The notes: generated from the letters alone by a model not told the origin. Positions 35,094 to 48,233 are shown, counted from the first letter of the stretch. The stretch is 64,000 nt of DNA from Paenibacillus sp. SY21-1 (GCF_005222705.1 NZ_STGF01000009.1:62001-126000); one strand, 5' to 3'. Translations and numbers: made by a program.

Positions 35094-35783
35094 ATGGCGA
35101 CAGTAGTGGCCGTGTATACAGGGCAGGGGTTGGCCGATCCGTTAAAGGCCGTATTTAAGGAGCTTTTGCCGGATTGTAGGCTGGTTAACATTATAGATGA
35201 CAGCTTGATAGGCGATGTGGTAAAGGCGGGTTTTATCCCGGAGGGGGTAGAGAAGCGATTGATGCGGTATTATGCAAGCGGCGAGGAGATTGGAGCGGAC
35301 ATTATTCTGAACACCTGCTCCTCGGTAGGCGAAATTGCCGACAAGGCGCGGGAAACGCTGCAAACACCGATCGTCAAAATTGACGAAGCGATGGCCGCGC
35401 TTGCTGTGGAGCAATTCGATTCGATAGCCGTTCTGGCGACGCTCCCTTCTACGCTCGATCCGACGATGCGCCTGCTGCGCAAAGCGGCTGCCGAGCGCGG
35501 CAAGGTGGTAACGCTTGTCTCCGGCTTGGCGGCTGGGGCATTCGACGCTCTAGTGGCGGGCGATCCTGGCGAGCATGATCGGCTGCTGCTCGAAACCGCG
35601 ATTCGGGCAGGCGCAGAGGCAGATGCACTGGTCCTTGCGCAAGGCTCCATGGCAAGAATGGAGGGCGCGCTGCAGGCTGCAATAGGCAAGCCTGTGCTGT
35701 CGAGCCCGCGGCTTGGCGTGCTCAAGGTTAAAGCGGAACTGGAGCGTCTGGCGTCCCGTTCGGCGGCCGAAGCGGATTCGTAA
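35094..35783 (+). CDS. Asp/Glu racemase superfamily protein with a single catalytic cysteine
   Basis: A 229-residue protein of the Asp/Glu/hydantoin racemase superfamily. It starts MATVVAVYTGQGLADPLKAV and carries the first catalytic-type cysteine, Cys75, in ILNTCSSVGE. The second cysteine, normally in a GCT-like motif near residue 180, is replaced: the segment reads LVLAQGSMARME (182-185 AQGS). Two-base racemisation needs both cysteines, so this is more likely a one-base enzyme, such as a decarboxylase, isomerase or epimerase on an acid sugar derivative. The ATG at 35094 follows GGAGGAG; the in-frame TTG at 35079 is upstream of that site. It lies between the GH127-like gene and the RuBisCO-like gene. 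Confidence 0.8.
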   Translation: MATVVAVYTGQGLADPLKAVFKELLPDCRLVNIIDDSLIGDVVKAGFIPEGVEKRLMRYYASGEEIGADIILNTCSSVGEIADKARETLQTPIVKIDEAMAALAVEQFDSIAVLATLPSTLDPTMRLLRKAAAERGKVVTLVSGLAAGAFDALVAGDPGEHDRLLLETAIRAGAEADALVLAQGSMARMEGALQAAIGKPVLSSPRLGVLKVKAELERLASRSAAEADS

Positions 35784-35808
35784 TAGGGATGCCTCTCATC
35801 CGGAGAGC

Positions 35809-35840
35809 TTGAAGGACTGAAGGATTGAAGGGTTGAAGGA
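35809..35840 (+). repeat. Four tandem 8-bp repeats (TTGAAGGA)
   Basis: The units TTGAAGGA, CTGAAGGA, TTGAAGGG and TTGAAGGA follow each other without gaps in the leader between the racemase-like gene and the RuBisCO-like gene. Each unit contains a Shine-Dalgarno-like GAAGG. Confidence 0.85.
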
Positions 35841-35946
35841 ACGGCAAGCGCCTCCTTTTTACTCTGATTGTACATGGAATGGTAGATTGGCAAGGCCGGA
35901 TGGATGGCGGAGCCATAGAAAAAGGAACGGGTTAGGAGGCCTCAAG

Positions 35947-37200
35947 ATGGGCGGAGAACGAGTGCTGGTGGACTATCTGGTAGAGACGCCGTATACGCTG
36001 GAACGGGCGGCCGAGGTAATCGCGGGGGAGCAGTCGACGGGCACATTCACGGCCGTCCCGGGTGAAACCGACAAATTGAAGGAGCTGCACGGAGCGAGGG
36101 TCGAACGTATCGTTCCCATAGGAGCGCACGACAGGCCGACGCTTCCCGGGAGCCGTATCCCGCATAGCCATGACGGGCTCTACCGGCAGGGGCTTGTGAC
36201 GTTGTCTTTTCCCTTGCATAACTTCGGTCCTTCCATACCGAATTTGATGTCGGCGATCGCGGGCAACCTGTTCGAGCTGCAGGAGCTGTCCGGTCTGCGG
36301 ATTATGGATATAGAGCTGCCCGCTGCATTTGCTTCCCGCTATGCGGGTCCCAAGTTCGGGATCGCGGGCACGCGAAAGCTGACCGGCGTCTATGAACGTC
36401 CCGTTATCGGTACGATCGTCAAGCCGAGCATTGGACTCTCGATGCCGGAAATGCAGAGGATGATCGCGGATATGTCGCGGGCGGGAATTGATTTTATGAA
36501 GGATGACGAGCTGAACGCAAACGCTCCGTACGCGCCGCTTGAGCAGCGGGTCAACGCGGTAATGGAGGCGATTGAGCGGGCGGCCGATCAGACCGGCAAA
36601 AAAATAATGTACGCCTTCAATATTACCGGAGACATCGACGAATTGGAGCGCGGCCATGAACTGGTCGTCAACGCGGGCGGAACCTGCGTTATGGTCAGCG
36701 TGATGAGCGTGGGCTTGAGCGGACTCGCTTACCTGAGCCGGCTGAGCGAGGTGCCGATTCATGCCCACCGCAATCAATGGGGGATGCTGACGCGCTGTCC
36801 GCTGCTAGGCTTTGAATTCGCGGCTTACCAGAAGCTCTGTCGCCTTGCAGGAGCGGATCACTTGCATGTGAACGGGCTGAACAGCAAGTTCTATGAAAGC
36901 AACGACTCGGTCGTCAAATCGGTTCAGGCCTGTCTCAAGCCGCTTTACGGCGGCTATGTGCCTATGCCGGTCGTATCATCGGCGCAATGGGCCGGTACGG
37001 CACCGGCAACCTACGAAGCGACTGGAACGGTTGACGTGATGCATCTGGCAGGCGGAGGCATACTCGCGCATCCGGACGGAGCGTCGGCAGGCTTTACCAG
37101 CATGAAGCAAGGCTGGGAGGCGGCTGTTGCCGGAACGCCGCTTGCAGAGCATGCCAAGGAGCGGACGGAGCTTAGGCGAGCCATTGAAAGGTTTGGCTAG
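35947..37200 (+). CDS. RuBisCO-like protein (form IV), active-site residues intact
   Basis: A 417-residue RuBisCO large-subunit superfamily protein. The catalytic landmarks align with true RuBisCO. Lys159 in VKPSIG corresponds to K175. Lys185-Asp186-Asp187-Glu188 in FMKDDEL corresponds to the carbamylated K201 with metal ligands D203/E204. His274-Arg275 in IHAHRN corresponds to H294-R295, and Lys314 in GLNSKF to the loop-6 K334. The first and last spacings (26 and 40) equal those of RuBisCO. Together with the DUF1537 kinase downstream this fits an enzyme acting on a phosphorylated beta-keto acid sugar, as do the apiose-pathway enzymes OiaX (decarboxylase) and OiaT (transcarboxylase/hydrolase). 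The specific reaction is not proven. The ATG at 35947 follows AGGAGG; the open frame upstream to 35833 is leader. Confidence 0.88.
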   Translation: MGGERVLVDYLVETPYTLERAAEVIAGEQSTGTFTAVPGETDKLKELHGARVERIVPIGAHDRPTLPGSRIPHSHDGLYRQGLVTLSFPLHNFGPSIPNLMSAIAGNLFELQELSGLRIMDIELPAAFASRYAGPKFGIAGTRKLTGVYERPVIGTIVKPSIGLSMPEMQRMIADMSRAGIDFMKDDELNANAPYAPLEQRVNAVMEAIERAADQTGKKIMYAFNITGDIDELERGHELVVNAGGTCVMVSVMSVGLSGLAYLSRLSEVPIHAHRNQWGMLTRCPLLGFEFAAYQKLCRLAGADHLHVNGLNSKFYESNDSVVKSVQACLKPLYGGYVPMPVVSSAQWAGTAPATYEATGTVDVMHLAGGGILAHPDGASAGFTSMKQGWEAAVAGTPLAEHAKERTELRRAIERFG

Positions 37201-37232
37201 CGCGGACAAGGCGAACCGTTAACCGTGGCACC

Positions 37233-37279
37233 GGCGAAGCCGTTTTCGGAGGGCATGTCCCGGCGAAAGCGGCTTCGCC
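37233..37279 (+). repeat. Intercistronic inverted repeat between RuBisCO-like and kinase genes
   Basis: A perfect 10-bp stem, GGCGAAGCCG/CGGCTTCGCC, with a 27-nt spacer. There is no T tract, so it may act as an mRNA-processing or stabilising hairpin within the operon. Confidence 0.55.
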
Positions 37280-37374
37280 ATGCGGCGCTGGAATTGGGCG
37301 GGCAATTAGCCAGTTCCCGGTCATCGAAAGACTTTCAGGCACAGAAGGCAAAGCAGGAAGGGAGGCAGACCGGA

Positions 37375-41896
<4,522 letters not shown>

Positions 41897-42044
41897 CCGC
41901 AGCCGGCATCGTTATAACGAGGGATAATGCGGGAGCCGCAGTTCGCCGCAAGAGCGGCCTCAAGCTTGAAGAGGATGCTAGGAGGGCTGCCCGCGGGAAG
42001 GGCATGACGCCGCCGGATTGTCCATCCTCTGGATAGCGCTGTTG

Positions 42045-42677
42045 CTAATCGCCATGCCGGATAAAATGCTGCGACAGCGCACCGATTATTAGCGCTGTCG
42101 CTTCTTGTATGCTCAGCTTGTCCGTATCGACGACAAGCTCGGGCATGCTTGGGGCTTCGTACGGAGCGGATATGCCCGTAAACTCCGCAAGCTCTCCGCT
42201 TCGCGCGCGTCTGTACAGCCCCTTGGGGTCGCGCCGCTCGCACTCCTCAAGCGGACAGCGTACGTACACTTCAATGAAATCTCCCTCCGCGAACATGCCC
42301 CTGACCATGCTTCGATCAGCTTGACGGGGAGACAGCAGCGCGGCAATGACAAGCAGTCCGGCTTCGGTCAACAGCTTGGCCGCTTCTCCCGTGCGGCGGA
42401 TATTTTCCGTTCGGTCCTTGGCCGAGAAGCCCAAATCCCGATTTAATCCGTGTCTGATTACGTCCCCGTCCAAAATGCAGCATTGAACCCCGCGAGCGAA
42501 CAGCTCCCGCTCGACTGCGGCCGACAAGGTCGATTTGCCCGCTCCGGAAAGCCCCGTCAACCAGACGACACCGCCCCTATGACCGTTGCTTTGTTCCTTC
42601 TGCTCGCGCGTTACGCGGCCGTTCAGGCCGTGAAAGGCGGTAGGGGCATGTACAGCCTCAGGCTCGGATGACGTCAT
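42045..42677 (-). CDS. cysC: Adenylylsulfate (APS) kinase
   Basis: A 210-residue APS kinase. It has the P-loop GLSGAGKST, DGDVIRHGLNRDLGFS and the RTENIRRTGEAAKLL segment, followed by VYVRCPLEECERRDPKGLY. It phosphorylates APS to PAPS in sulfate assimilation. An N-terminal extension of about 30 residues precedes the P-loop. A GGGAGG ribosome-binding site lies 8 bases before the ATG. The gene stands alone, without the ATP sulfurylase or PAPS reductase genes. Confidence 0.93.
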   Translation of the reverse strand: MTSSEPEAVHAPTAFHGLNGRVTREQKEQSNGHRGGVVWLTGLSGAGKSTLSAAVERELFARGVQCCILDGDVIRHGLNRDLGFSAKDRTENIRRTGEAAKLLTEAGLLVIAALLSPRQADRSMVRGMFAEGDFIEVYVRCPLEECERRDPKGLYRRARSGELAEFTGISAPYEAPSMPELVVDTDKLSIQEATALIIGALSQHFIRHGD

Positions 42678-42768
42678 GAATGCAACCTCCCAGCTATGTT
42701 GGATATGTGAAAGAATGAGCCGGGAGACGCGGAGCTCCCAAGCTCATCTCCTCCCGGCGCGCTGCCGA

Positions 42769-43107
42769 TTAAGCCCGTATGGTGACCCGTGTGCCAATCG
42801 GCACCGTGCGCGCCAGTTCAAGCACATCTTCATTGTACATCCGAATGCAGCCGTGCGATACCATGTAGCCGATGGAAGAGGGGTCATTGGTGCCGTGTAT
42901 GCCATAATGGGGTCTTGACAGGCCCATCCAGAAAACGCCGAACGGCCCGCCGGGGTTAGGCTGCTTATTGATGATGGCGTATTCGCCGACCGGCGTCTGG
43001 GTCAACATTCTGCCAATGCCGACAGGAAAGCCGCGTACAACCGTGTTCACGTCAAGCAAATAAAGCTGACGGTCCGACAGATCGACGATGATTCGGTAGG
43101 AAGGCAT
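42769..43107 (-). CDS. L,D-transpeptidase, YkuD domain
   Basis: A 112-residue protein made of a YkuD catalytic domain only. The active-site motif is [12 protein letters not shown], with the catalytic Cys after His-Gly, and the upstream conserved [10 protein letters not shown] is present. Such enzymes crosslink or modify peptidoglycan. There is no signal peptide or LysM domain, unlike Bacillus YkuD, so export or a role in spores is unclear. An AAAGGAG ribosome-binding site precedes the ATG at 43107. Confidence 0.88.
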   Translation of the reverse strand: MPSYRIIVDLSDRQLYLLDVNTVVRGFPVGIGRMLTQTPVGEYAIINKQPNPGGPFGVFWMGLSRPHYGIHGTNDPSSIGYMVSHGCIRMYNEDVLELARTVPIGTRVTIRA

Positions 43108-43230
43108 AGCTCACACTCCTTTGCCCTATGTTATGTTGCCGTGCGGGCTACCGCTCCTGCATAGCGCTGCCGGCTTCGTATTTGGGCTTGAACGGCAGGA
43201 GGAGCAACGGGACAGCCGGCTAGAGAAAAA

Positions 43231-43276
43231 GAAGACTTCGAAGCCCTGCAAGCAGGCAATCGAAGTCTTCTTTTTT
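43231..43276. terminator. Bidirectional terminator downstream of uracil permease
   Basis: The perfect 10-bp stem GAAGACTTCG/CGAAGTCTTC contains a second small hairpin in its loop and is flanked by T residues on the right and A residues on the left. Confidence 0.8.
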
Positions 43277-43322
43277 AGCAAAACGATGTCATATAAGCAG
43301 CGATATAAAATCCTGCGGCGAT

Positions 43323-44621
43323 TTAATGTCCTGCATCGCTGTCATCGTTGGTCATTCTCAGCACCTCAAAAAGCTTGAACAGCAGGCTGAGCAGAATGGC
43401 TACGACGGTAGCCAGCGCCATGCCGGTAAGCGAGAAATCGCCGAAGGTCAGCTTCACGCCGCTTAATCCGGTTACGAGCACGACGGTAGTCAGGAACAGA
43501 TTGGTCGGCTTGCTGTAATCGACCTTCGCCTCGACGAGCATGCGCAATCCGGACGCGGCGATTACGCCGAACAGAAGCAGCGATACGCCGCCCATAACCG
43601 GCGTCGGGATGCCGGATACGAGCGCGGAGAACTTGCCGGAGAACGAGAGCAGAATCGCAATGACAGCCGCCCCGCCAATAACAAAGGTTGAATAGACCTT
43701 CGTAATCGCAAGCACGCCGATATTCTCGCCGTACGTCGTATTCGGAGTGGAGCCGACAAAGCCCGAAACGATCGTCGATACGCCGTTGCCGAGCATCGAG
43801 CGATGGAGTCCGGGGTCCTTGGACAGATCCTTTTCAACGATGTTGCCCGTAACGATCAGATGCCCGATATGCTCGGCGATTACGACGAGGGCAGCCGGGG
43901 CGATTGCGATAATGGCCGTCCACTCAAACACAGGCGTTGTAAAATGGGGCGACTGGATAATGCCCGCAGCCTTTACGCCGCTGAAATCGGTAAGGCCAAG
44001 CGGAAGCGCGATCAGATAGCCGGCCACGATTCCGAACAGAATCGGAATAATTTTCATAAAGCCGCGGAAAAGCACCGAGCCGAAGACGGTGATCAGCAGG
44101 GTGATGGTGGACAGGAATACGATCTTTGGCTCCATCGCCCATGTTGCGGCATCCTCCTCCGGATAAGGAATCCAGCCTGCCATGCGGGCAGCGACCGGAA
44201 TAAGCTCCAAGCCGATAATGGCGACGATTGCGCCCATTGCGGCCGGAGGGAAAACGACGTTGATCCAGCGGGTTCCCGCCACTTGAATAATGAGCGCGAC
44301 AATGGTGAAGATAACGCCGGCCACGATAAAGCCCCCAAGCGCAGCCGCATAGCCGCCGCCGGCCGTATTCGCGATAACCGCGCCCGCAGGAGCGAGAAAC
44401 GCGAAGCTGGAGCCCAGATAGGCGGGAATTTTGCCCTGGCACACCCAGAGGTAGAACAATGTCCCGATGCCGTTCATGAGCAGGCAGATCGCGGGATCTA
44501 CGCCCAGAATGTTGGGGACAAGCACCGTTGACCCGAACATCGCGAACAGATGCTGCAGACTGAGCATAAAGCTTTGCCCGAGCGGGGGTCTCTCATGTAC
44601 CCCGATTGCTTTTTTGATCAT
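43323..44621 (-). CDS. Uracil/xanthine permease family transporter
   Basis: A 432-residue nucleobase:cation symporter-2 family protein with about 14 membrane segments. Family landmarks are QHLFAMFGSTVLVPNI at the N-terminus, the half-helix region with EHIGHLIVTGNIV and the NTTYGENIGVLAITKVYS motif with the conserved Glu. It probably imports uracil. The ATG at 44621 is chosen because AAGGAG lies 9 bases upstream; an earlier in-frame start at 44639 is unsupported. No PyrR-type leader hairpins are evident upstream. It is divergent from hflK. Confidence 0.9.
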   Translation of the reverse strand: MIKKAIGVHERPPLGQSFMLSLQHLFAMFGSTVLVPNILGVDPAICLLMNGIGTLFYLWVCQGKIPAYLGSSFAFLAPAGAVIANTAGGGYAAALGGFIVAGVIFTIVALIIQVAGTRWINVVFPPAAMGAIVAIIGLELIPVAARMAGWIPYPEEDAATWAMEPKIVFLSTITLLITVFGSVLFRGFMKIIPILFGIVAGYLIALPLGLTDFSGVKAAGIIQSPHFTTPVFEWTAIIAIAPAALVVIAEHIGHLIVTGNIVEKDLSKDPGLHRSMLGNGVSTIVSGFVGSTPNTTYGENIGVLAITKVYSTFVIGGAAVIAILLSFSGKFSALVSGIPTPVMGGVSLLLFGVIAASGLRMLVEAKVDYSKPTNLFLTTVVLVTGLSGVKLTFGDFSLTGMALATVVAILLSLLFKLFEVLRMTNDDSDAGH

Positions 44622-44891
44622 GGAAATTCTCCTTCGCAAGCGTACGCGGCTGTTGCCGTCCTTAGACGGTCAAGAACCGTTTCGCGTAAATATGTAAGCC
44701 TGATGCAACCGTTCAACCCGTCCCTTTCATGTAGTTTAAAAATAATGCTTTCTAATAATACCCTTGTCGATTCTACCGACTTGGGACACGCTTGGCAAGC
44801 AAATGTTTTAAAAAAACGCGACCAAAGTCCAGGTAGGCCGTATAACTCTCTAATGGAGTTTCTCATAATTCTCAGAAGGGGAGAGATGTTA

Positions 44892-45965
44892 GTGAGTTTT
44901 GATCAGAATCAAGGGCCAGTGGCGGATATTAATACGCGCAGACCACCTGAGTTCAGACCAGAAACGGTGAAAAAATGGGTTATCGGCATTGCAATTGCCA
45001 TCGTAGTTATCTTTGTAGGCTCCACCTCGTTCTATACGGTGCAGGAGCAGGAACGGGCGGCAATTATTACGCTTGGAAAATATACGGGCGAATCGTCGGC
45101 AGGACTTCATTTCAAATTCCCGTATCCGTTCCAGCAGGTTCATATCGTGCCGGCAGAGCTGACTCAACGCATTCATATCGGCTACCGCGTCAACGGCAAT
45201 ACCGAGACGCCGGTTGAAGACGAAGCGATGATGATTACGGGAGACGAGAATATCGTATCCGCGGATGCGGTTGTTCAATGGAAAATTAACAACATTCGCG
45301 ACTATTTGTTTAATATCAGCAATGCGGAGGAATTTCTGCGCAACGCCGCCAGCTCGTCGATCCGCTCGGTAATCGGCTCGCAGAAGCTCGATTATGCGAT
45401 AACGGACGGCAAAACGGTCATTCAGGACATGGTGCGTGAGCGCTTGGTCGAGCTGCAAACCAAGTACCAGACCGGGATTCAGATTATCGACATCAAGTTT
45501 CAGGACATAGAGCCGCCAAGCGGTCAGGTAGCCGAGGCGTTCCGCGCCGTTACGAATGCCCGCGAGGAGAAGAACACCAAAATCAACAACGCGGCGAAAT
45601 ATGAAAACGACAAGCTTCCTAAGGCGCGCGGCGAAGCGCAAGCTCTGATCGAAAACGCCGAGGCGCAGAAGAAGTCCCGCGTACTTAACGCGCAGGGCGA
45701 TGTTGCTCAATACAACGCGCTGTTGGGCGAGTATCGGAATAATCCGGACGTAACGCAAAGCCGTCTCATTCTTGAGACGCTTGAGAGAATTTTGCCCGGA
45801 GCGAAAATATTTATAACGAATTCGAACAGCGATACGGTAAATTATTTGCCGCTGAACGAGCTGCTGCGAAATAATGCAGGCAGCGGCACATCGACGCAAT
45901 CGACCGCCCCTCCGGCAACTACGCCGCCGGCGGCTGACAATGCGGAAGGAGGCAGCGCACAATGA
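44892..45965 (+). CDS. hflK: FtsH protease regulator HflK
   Basis: A 357-residue SPFH-domain membrane protein. It has one N-terminal membrane segment (VIGIAIAIVVIFVGSTSFYT) and the prohibitin-like domain (YTGESSAGLHFKFPYPFQQV). A helical region (TNAREEKNTKINNAAKYEND) and a Ser/Thr/Pro-rich tail complete it. HflK and HflC form a cage around FtsH and modulate its proteolysis. The GTG at 44892 has an AAGGGGAG site at 8-base spacing; the ATG at 44886 is only 2 bases from it. It overlaps hflC by 4 bases (ATGA). Confidence 0.9.
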   Translation: MSFDQNQGPVADINTRRPPEFRPETVKKWVIGIAIAIVVIFVGSTSFYTVQEQERAAIITLGKYTGESSAGLHFKFPYPFQQVHIVPAELTQRIHIGYRVNGNTETPVEDEAMMITGDENIVSADAVVQWKINNIRDYLFNISNAEEFLRNAASSSIRSVIGSQKLDYAITDGKTVIQDMVRERLVELQTKYQTGIQIIDIKFQDIEPPSGQVAEAFRAVTNAREEKNTKINNAAKYENDKLPKARGEAQALIENAEAQKKSRVLNAQGDVAQYNALLGEYRNNPDVTQSRLILETLERILPGAKIFITNSNSDTVNYLPLNELLRNNAGSGTSTQSTAPPATTPPAADNAEGGSAQ

Positions 45966-46828
45966 AAAGAAAGCAAGTAATAGGCATCGTCATCGGCGTA
46001 TTGGCGATCATTCTGTTGTCCGGCTCCATGTACGTCGTCAGGGAAGGCGAATATAAGGTTGTGCTTCGATTTGGAGAAGCGATGCGTACGTCCGGCGAGC
46101 CGGGCTTGAAGCTCAAGGTTCCGTTTATCGAGAATGTCTCCGCGCTCCCGAAATATCAAATGACTTATGAGAGCACGCCTACAACAATTCTGACGAAGGA
46201 TCAGAAGCCGATCGTCGTCGATAATTATACGGTTTGGAGAATTACGAACGCCTCGCAATTTTTGAGAACGGTACAGACTGTGAGCGGCGGCGTGCAGCGT
46301 CTCGATGAGGCGGTATACAACTCCGTTAGAAGAAAGCTGTCCGAGGTCAATTACGATGCGATTATTAGCGAGAATACGGCACGCGGCAATATTAACGACG
46401 AGGTGACAAAGGATGTCATCGCCGCGCTTCAGCGCGACAATTACGGCATTGAGGTAGTAGACGTGCGAATCAAGCGCACCGATTTGCCGGAGGAGAATAA
46501 GCAAAGCGTATATAACCGGATGATTTCGGACCGGCAGTCGATTGCCGCTCGTTATTTGTCCGAGGGCGATGAGGAATCGCGCAAAATTACGTCCAAAGCG
46601 GACCGCACCGCGACCGAATTGATTGCGCAAGCTCAAGCCGACTCGAAGAAAATTATCGCGGAGGGCGAGCAGGAAGCCGCACAAATCTATAACAGGGCTT
46701 ACGGCAGCGATCCGCAGTTCTATAATTTCTATCGGACGCTGGAAAGCTACAAAACGACGCTGCAAAACGAGCCGGTTATTATGCTTCCGATCGACTCGCC
46801 ATATGCGAAAATCTTGCTGGGCAAGTAG
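45962..46828 (+). CDS. hflC: FtsH protease regulator HflC
   Basis: A 288-residue partner of HflK. It has one N-terminal membrane segment (VIGIVIGVLAIILLSGSMYV) and an SPFH domain (REGEYKVVLRFGEAMRTSGE). The helical segment RKITSKADRTATELIAQAQA and the FYRTLESYKTTL block are characteristic of HflC. It is translationally coupled to hflK. Confidence 0.92.
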   Translation: MKRKQVIGIVIGVLAIILLSGSMYVVREGEYKVVLRFGEAMRTSGEPGLKLKVPFIENVSALPKYQMTYESTPTTILTKDQKPIVVDNYTVWRITNASQFLRTVQTVSGGVQRLDEAVYNSVRRKLSEVNYDAIISENTARGNINDEVTKDVIAALQRDNYGIEVVDVRIKRTDLPEENKQSVYNRMISDRQSIAARYLSEGDEESRKITSKADRTATELIAQAQADSKKIIAEGEQEAAQIYNRAYGSDPQFYNFYRTLESYKTTLQNEPVIMLPIDSPYAKILLGK

Positions 46829-46865
46829 TTTGGCCAGATTAAGGGATTCTCATTCTTTTTTAATA

Positions 46866-46899
46866 AATGGGCTTTCAGCCCCATTGCTGCTAGGTTTTT
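46866..46899 (+). terminator. Probable terminator of hflKC
   Basis: The 7-bp stem AATGGGC/GCCCATT is followed after 8 nt by a six-T run. The gap makes it a weak call. Confidence 0.5.
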
Positions 46900-46973
46900 T
46901 CTCTTAGAGGAAGCATTTAGGTAATGTCGAATCTGCTATATTGGACCTACCAAACAGTTGGAGGTCATCATAC

Positions 46974-47474
46974 ATGCAGCTTAGAACATTTATCACGAAG
47001 GTCGTCATTGTCAGCATGTGCGCTACTACGGGAGTGCTGGGAGCGGAGGCGATTCAGGCTCCGGCCTCAGCGACCGTCGAAGCGGCATCGAAGGCGGACA
47101 CTGTCATTAGCCTGGCGAAAAGCTACCGGGGAAAAGTTAGCTATGATTACGGTACGCGCAACGCCAGCAAGCTTATTTTTGACTGCTCCTCGTTTACTCA
47201 GTTTATTTTTGCCAAAGTAGGCGTGAGCCTGAAATGGGGAACGGCAGTTCAGAAAAAACAAGGCACAGCTGTCAGCAAAAGCAAGCTAGCCAAAGGCGAC
47301 CTCGTGTTCTTCGATACGATCGGCAGCAACAATCGCGTTATCAACCATGTGGGCATCTACATGGGGAACGGACAATTTATTCACAACACGCCATCCGTTG
47401 ACGGCATCGCCATCAGCAGCCTGACTTCGGGCTATTGGAGCAAAGCGTATGTCAGCGCACGGAGAGTGCTGTAA
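46974..47474 (+). CDS. NlpC/P60 cell-wall endopeptidase
   Basis: A 166-residue secreted protein. A signal peptide (MQLRTFITKVVIVSMCATTG ... ASATVEAA) is followed by an NlpC/P60 domain with catalytic Cys in IFDCSSFTQFIF and His in VINHVGIYMGNG. It should cleave peptidoglycan stem peptides. A GGAGG site lies 9 bases before the ATG at 46974. No SH3 or LysM targeting domain is present. A long terminator follows. Confidence 0.9.
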   Translation: MQLRTFITKVVIVSMCATTGVLGAEAIQAPASATVEAASKADTVISLAKSYRGKVSYDYGTRNASKLIFDCSSFTQFIFAKVGVSLKWGTAVQKKQGTAVSKSKLAKGDLVFFDTIGSNNRVINHVGIYMGNGQFIHNTPSVDGIAISSLTSGYWSKAYVSARRVL

Positions 47475-47500
47475 TCATCTATATCCAGCAGGAATGAAAG

Positions 47501-47538
47501 GCGTACGTGAGGCATAATGCTTCATGTGCGTCTTTTTT
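47501..47538 (+). terminator. Terminator of the NlpC/P60 gene
   Basis: A 13-bp stem with several G-T wobbles (47501-47513 with 47519-47531) runs into TCTTTTTT. Confidence 0.8.
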
Positions 47539-47540
47539 GC

Positions 47541-47608
47541 AAGATAAGAAATATAGGTTGCCCACTGACATTCGGCTTATATGTCAACGCGAAACGTTAG
47601 CTTTGCCG
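47541..47608 (+). ncRNA. Conserved element, copy A (candidate structured RNA)
   Basis: This stretch resembles 60302-60370, with one single-base indel and clear identity, including a shared GCGAAACGTTAGCTT block. Both copies can fold as CGG-N10-AAYG-CGAAA-CGTT-N7-CCG. Both begin just downstream of a terminator. The function is unknown; see findings. The rest of the 47475-47798 gap has only a weak 28-codon ORF at 47681-47767. Confidence 0.45.
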
Positions 47609-47798
47609 CCAGAGGAGGGTCTCAACCGTTTACGCTTGGTGCGCAGGCATGGATGATCCCGTCGTATGCGAGGATGAGGCGTTATGAAAGGGAGACGCGA
47701 CTTTTCGGCTATTGACGAAGCGGGTGCATTCGCTCAAAGTGATGGAATAAAGCGTTTTGCCTCTTCATAAAGGGGAGTAAAGGCAGGTGTCGAACGCA

Positions 47799-48233
47799 AT
47801 GCGGAAGCTTGTGCTTGTTCTTCTGATGCTGACATTGATGACAGCGTGCGCAAACGGTAAAAAACTGAGTTCGGAACAGCTTCTCGAAAGCTTTAAGGCG
47901 GAAGGGATTTCGCTGGTCAAGGCAAGCAAGCAGAAAAATTATTTTGTGCTCAAAGGGAAAAAGTCCGTCACGTATACGCTCGATAACGGCGAGGATGTTG
48001 CGGTGTATCTGTTTCGTTCGGAGAAGAAGCGAAAGCAGGGACTCAAGGATTTTAACCGGCAGAAGGCTAAATACGATATGCAGATTCCGGAAATATACGA
48101 GGTTGGGGACGCGCTCGTTTTTTATTGGTACAAAGGTGAGACGGGCTCTCCGACGACATACGGCGATCTGATCCGGAAAGCGGTTGATCGGCTGGAGCGG
48201 CAGCTCAGTGAGACGGCGCAAGCCGGCTCGTAA
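47799..48233 (+). CDS. Hypothetical lipoprotein
   Basis: A 144-residue protein with a lipoprotein signal peptide (MRKLVLVLLMLTLMTAC, Cys 17). A small lysine-rich domain follows, containing YTLDNGEDVAVYLFRSEKKR and a C-terminal VFYWYKGETGSP. The ATG at 47799 is preferred over the in-frame GTG at 47787, which overlaps the AGGCAGGTG ribosome-binding site. It should sit on the outer face of the membrane. I do not recognise the family. Confidence 0.75.
   Translation: MRKLVLVLLMLTLMTACANGKKLSSEQLLESFKAEGISLVKASKQKNYFVLKGKKSVTYTLDNGEDVAVYLFRSEKKRKQGLKDFNRQKAKYDMQIPEIYEVGDALVFYWYKGETGSPTTYGDLIRKAVDRLERQLSETAQAGS

Noticed and set aside
35833..35946. Open frame upstream of and in phase with the RuBisCO-like gene, suggesting a 38-residue longer protein.
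   Set aside because: The AGGAGG site sits right before the ATG at 35947, and the extra residues are unlike any RuBisCO-like N-terminus.
37225..37374. 50-codon N-terminal extension of the DUF1537 kinase.
   Set aside because: It has no ribosome-binding site and includes an inverted-repeat region; GGGAGG precedes the ATG at 37375, where family homology starts.
44622..44891. Possible PyrR-type attenuator in front of the uracil permease gene.
   Set aside because: No PyrR-binding consensus or terminator/antiterminator pair could be found on the minus strand.
47681..47767. 28-codon ORF (MKGRRDFSAIDEAG...) in the 47475-47798 gap.
   Set aside because: It has only a weak GAGG upstream and no known match; too little support to call a gene.
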